A stretch of 10,503 nt of DNA from Planctomycetaceae bacterium. GTDB lineage: Bacteria > Planctomycetota > Planctomycetia > Planctomycetales > Planctomycetaceae. The DNA lies in contig JALWSL010000783.1 in the NCBI GenBank assembly GCA_027080405.1, positions 1 through 10,503 on the forward strand, read 5' to 3'. The position numbers and the translations under genes are program-made. This document shows positions 7,958 through 10,503 of the stretch, in pieces. The stretch's first letter is position 1, and the number at the start of each line of letters is the position of its first letter. The notes beneath the pieces were generated by a model. The model ran no database searches. It saw only the letters and a program-made list of their open reading frames with translations, and was not told the origin of the DNA.

Positions 7958-8018
7958 TCAAATCGACCCAGTTATAACGGTTTGTTCCAATGGGGCGAGG
8001 TGGTGGCAACACACAGCT

Positions 8019-8903
8019 TCAGGCAGAAAACTTCTGCCCGCTCAGGGTTTCATATGCTTCGATGTACTTTGCCCGTGTGTTTTTAATAATCTCATCAGGC
8101 AATTCCGGCGGAGGGGAGTTTCTGTCCCACGATGTACCCATCAACCATTCGCGAACATACTGTTTATCGAACGAGATTTGGGATCGCCCAATCTCATAAT
8201 CGTCTGCCGGCCAGAAACGTGAGCTATCCGGGGTAAGAACCTCATCAATCAGAATGATCTCACCGCTATCGAGAACGCCGAACTCGAATTTGGTATCCGC
8301 CAGAATGATTCCTTTATCACGGGCGTATGTTGCCGCCTCGTTGTAAATCTCGAGACTTTTTCTTTTCAGCAGTGTTGCCGTTTCTTCTCCCAATTGGTCA
8401 CAGACATCCTCAAAAGAGATCGGCATGTCATGTCCTTCCTCTGCTTTGGTGGAAGGAGTGAAAAGCGGTTCGGGAAGTTGCTCGCTTTCCTGCAGGCCGG
8501 GAGGTAACTGAATTCCGGAGACCAGTCCTGTTTCCTGATAGTCTTTCCAGCCGGAGCCGGCAAGATATCCACGCACGACACATTCAACGGGAAGAACTTT
8601 TGTTTTTTTGACAACCATACTGCGTCCGCTCAGCAATTTTACATCAGTGCCTGCAGGTAGCGGCAATTCAGTCGGATCGGTTGAGATCAGATGATGCCTG
8701 CAGTTGATCCGGTTGAACCAGAACAGACTCAATTGTGTGAGAATCTTGCCTTTATCCGGAATGCCGCTGGGAAGAATCCAGTCGAATGCACTGATCCGGT
8801 CGGTGGCCACAATCAGGAGTGAATCACCGAAATCGTAGACATCCCGAACTTTTCCCTCCCTTTTCGTGAGAGACGGTATTGAGGTTTCCAACACGGCTGG
8901 CAT
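8019..8903 (-). CDS. purC: Phosphoribosylaminoimidazole-succinocarboxamide (SAICAR) synthase
   Basis: PurC joins aspartate to CAIR, using ATP, to make SAICAR in de novo purine synthesis. Both family signatures are present: [15 protein letters not shown] and LADTKFEFG. So are the N-terminal [20 protein letters not shown] nucleotide-binding segment and [14 protein letters not shown]. The frame extends upstream to an ATG at 9023, but I place the start at 8903 ([10 protein letters not shown]). There an AGGA lies nine bases upstream, the length becomes 294 residues as is usual for the family, and the candidate promoter falls inside the longer reading. The extra 40 residues have no family counterpart. 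The last codons form an inverted repeat (GGCAGAA/TTCTGCC, 8022-8038) without a T-run. The gene is convergent with sdhB and no other pur gene is nearby. Confidence 0.96.
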   Translation of the reverse strand: MPAVLETSIPSLTKREGKVRDVYDFGDSLLIVATDRISAFDWILPSGIPDKGKILTQLSLFWFNRINCRHHLISTDPTELPLPAGTDVKLLSGRSMVVKKTKVLPVECVVRGYLAGSGWKDYQETGLVSGIQLPPGLQESEQLPEPLFTPSTKAEEGHDMPISFEDVCDQLGEETATLLKRKSLEIYNEAATYARDKGIILADTKFEFGVLDSGEIILIDEVLTPDSSRFWPADDYEIGRSQISFDKQYVREWLMGTSWDRNSPPPELPDEIIKNTRAKYIEAYETLSGQKFSA

Positions 8904-8972
8904 TCTCTTGTTTCCTGCTTGTAATTCTGACGGGAGGAACTGACGACCTTGGATTGTGGACAAGGAACCATT

Positions 8973-8989
8973 CTGTCCGGGGCGGACAG
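8973..8989. promoter_or_regulatory. Palindrome overlapping the purC -10/start region
   Basis: CTGTCCG (8973-8979) and CGGACAG (8983-8989) form a perfect seven-base inverted repeat around GGG. It overlaps the last two bases of the candidate purC -10 box and the predicted transcription start, a place typical for a repressor operator. It could instead form a hairpin at the 5' end of the transcript. Confidence 0.35.
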
Positions 8990-9015
8990 TATAGACCAGT
9001 CGTACGGGGAGTAAA
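8988..9015 (-). promoter_or_regulatory. Candidate purC promoter
   Basis: Read on the reverse strand, TTTACT (9010-9015) and TATACT (8988-8993) are spaced by 16 bases and resemble sigma-70 -35 and -10 boxes. Transcription would start near 8981, leaving a leader of roughly 78 bases before the ATG at 8903. This supports the shorter PurC start. Confidence 0.4.
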
Positions 9016-9105
9016 GTATCCATTTTCCATTTTCAGGCGGCTGGTCGATTCGAACATGCCGGGCCTGCGATCTTTTCAAGTATATCGTATCGTCAGTCTC
9101 CCTTC

Positions 9106-9134
9106 TTGAACATGCAACACCGTCCGATTACACT
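9106..9134 (+). promoter_or_regulatory. Candidate promoter of the GH10-like gene
   Basis: TTGAAC (9106-9111) and TACACT (9129-9134) lie 17 bases apart and each matches the sigma-70 consensus at four of six positions. If real, transcription begins near 9141, after the ATG at 9112, which favours the internal start at 9193 for the following gene. Confidence 0.3.
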
Positions 9135-9192
9135 GGCGATCTGTTTCCTGCTCGGTCCCGTTTTATTTTTTCTAGTTCAGGATGGCGACATT

Positions 9193-10503
9193 ATGGGAAT
9201 GATGCGTTTTGATCTCGGCTCGATGAATGTGGCCGAAAATCGTGCGCATTGGGAACAGGCATTTCTGACCAATTTTGATGGAGCTGCATTTCCGGGACGG
9301 ATAGAGATTCATTCTCAGGAATTACAGTGTATTCGCCCATGTTCAGATAGCGGCAAGCTGAACATTGCCTGGCCCGTTGAAGGTTTCGGGCGTCCTGTTT
9401 TGAGAACCTGCTCGCTTCTCGAACGGGATACTCCCTACATACTGGCGGTTGAACTGGCCCGCGGGCAACTTTGTGAAATGCGCGAACAGCATGCGGTCTG
9501 GTCACATGCGGGAATGCTCATTCCGCAGCAGTACGACCAGTTGCAGCAACAGGCCTACAAAGATTTCCTGGCCGCCTGTTTCAATCAGGAAAATTCTTCC
9601 CAGGCAACGGAACTGGCGAACATCGCATTGGAAAAAATCTGTCGTGCAGAAGATATCCTGGCGAACTCCTACATCGAGCAACGGATGCATGTCAGACGGC
9701 AACGGGCTTCGCACATTCCCGCGATGTTCGGATGCGATCTTGGCCCGGTATCCCTTTCTGAAATTCCCGATAACTATTGCGATGCTTTTAACGCGGCCTG
9801 TATTTCTCTCGATTGGAAAGCGATTGAATCTTCCGAGGGGCACTACGACTGGGAGCGGTATGACCAGCAGGTAGATTGGGCGATCGAAAACAAACTGCTT
9901 CTCAAGGGAGGCCCATTGCTCGGTTTTGATCAAAACGGCTTACCTGATTGGCTCGCCAACTGGAAGCACGATATCCTCAATCTGCAAAGTTTTCTCAGTG
10001 ACTATGTGGAAACGGTGATTTCCCAATATTTGGGGAAAATTCGTATTTGGGAAGTAGCCGCCCGTATGAATACCGGTGGCCTGTTTGGATACACCGAAGA
10101 AAATATACTGGCCATGACGGCCCGTGTTGTCGATGTTGCTCATCAGGTTGATGAAGACAGCCAGATTTTCATCCGGGTTGCCCACCCTTGGGGCGACTAT
10201 CAATCGAAGGGCAAACATCGCCTTAGTCCCTGGCATCTCGTTGATGCCCTCCTGCGTTCCGGAGCAGGGCTGTCCGGCATCAATTTGGAGTTGGCGATCG
10301 GTTACGCACCTGGACAGCATGACGCCAGGCGTCTGCTGCGGTTTTCAAAATTGCTGGATACCTGGGGAGCCTTTGGTGTTCCGTTGCATGTCACAATTGC
10401 CTGTCCTTCCAGCGGTGAGAAAGATCCTCTGGCTTCGTTGGCGGTCGAAGTGGACCATTTGCAGTGGAAAGACGAGTGGACCGAACAGCCTCAAAGCGAC
10501 TGG
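9193..10503 (+). CDS. GH10-like (xylanase-fold) protein, 3' end outside the window
   Basis: The frame is open to the right edge, giving 437 residues so far. Residues 1-100 form a beta-rich N-terminal domain (FPGRIEIH, GKLNIAWPVEGFGRPVL, YILAVELARG). Residues 105-170 look helical. From about 178 the pattern follows a GH10 TIM barrel: ISLDWKAIESSEGHYDW (204-220), GLPDW (249-253), IRIWEVAARMNTGG (283-296), GINLELAIG (362-370) and PLHVTIACP (397-405). GH10 enzymes hydrolyse xylan with two glutamates, in WDVVNE and ITELD. Here the aligned residues are R291 and I402, so hydrolysis by the usual mechanism seems lost. ATG 9193 has AGGA at 9179-9182. ATG 9112 is an alternative that would add a hydrophobic leader but lacks a ribosome site. 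I associate this architecture with planctomycete proteins annotated as endo-xylanase-like; its function is unknown. Confidence 0.7.
   Translation, partial: MGMMRFDLGSMNVAENRAHWEQAFLTNFDGAAFPGRIEIHSQELQCIRPCSDSGKLNIAWPVEGFGRPVLRTCSLLERDTPYILAVELARGQLCEMREQHAVWSHAGMLIPQQYDQLQQQAYKDFLAACFNQENSSQATELANIALEKICRAEDILANSYIEQRMHVRRQRASHIPAMFGCDLGPVSLSEIPDNYCDAFNAACISLDWKAIESSEGHYDWERYDQQVDWAIENKLLLKGGPLLGFDQNGLPDWLANWKHDILNLQSFLSDYVETVISQYLGKIRIWEVAARMNTGGLFGYTEENILAMTARVVDVAHQVDEDSQIFIRVAHPWGDYQSKGKHRLSPWHLVDALLRSGAGLSGINLELAIGYAPGQHDARRLLRFSKLLDTWGAFGVPLHVTIACPSSGEKDPLASLAVEVDHLQWKDEWTEQPQSDW

Noticed and set aside
8022..8038. Hairpin at the end of purC (GGCAGAA/TTCTGCC) as a terminator
   Set aside because: It lies inside the last codons and no T-run follows on the reverse strand.
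8904..9023. Longer PurC start at 9023
   Set aside because: The 40 extra residues are not found in the family, the candidate promoter and palindrome fall inside them, and the ATG at 8903 has a proper ribosome site.
9112..9192. Upstream start of the GH10-like gene giving a hydrophobic leader
   Set aside because: There is no ribosome site before 9112, the candidate promoter lies over it, and no good signal-peptidase site follows the hydrophobic stretch. It is kept only as an alternative.

Overview
The window reads as a stretch of ordinary bacterial chromosome, most likely from a planctomycete. This is an inference from gene content. The right-edge gene belongs to a type of GH10-like protein I associate with Planctomycetes. 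The succinate dehydrogenase is the two-heme b558 (Bacillus/Chlamydia) type, genes are spaced loosely, and Shine-Dalgarno signals are often weak or absent. Base composition looks even, around 50% GC, and I see no insertion sequence, integrase, tRNA, rRNA or CRISPR array.

Layout. Positions 1-510 hold no gene I can defend. A forward run follows: a secreted SMP-30/gluconolactonase-type beta-propeller (511-1548), a stand-alone FabH-type ketoacyl-ACP synthase III with its full Cys-His-Asn triad (1826-2821), and a GNAT-type acyltransferase (3034-3747). A 311-base spacer with a plausible promoter leads into sdhCAB (4059-7784), which encodes the membrane anchor, flavoprotein and iron-sulfur subunits of succinate:quinone oxidoreductase. 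On the reverse strand, convergent with sdhB, lies purC (8019-8903) of purine synthesis. Divergent from purC is a long GH10-like gene (start near 9193) that runs off the right edge.

How the genes work together. Only sdhCAB forms an evident functional unit. SdhA and SdhB form the cytoplasmic catalytic head, and SdhC passes electrons through two b hemes to the membrane quinone. The other genes are separated by 200-310 bases and seem to be individual transcription units.

The most unusual signals are not a new enzyme system. First, the GH10-like protein appears to lack both catalytic glutamates. Second, short tandem duplications with different unit lengths (12, 13, 10, 20 and 15 bases) sit at gene ends and in spacers. 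They include a 10-base array carrying TGTGACA between sdhA and sdhB. Third, a perfect palindrome overlaps the predicted purC promoter. I found no convincing undescribed multi-gene system.
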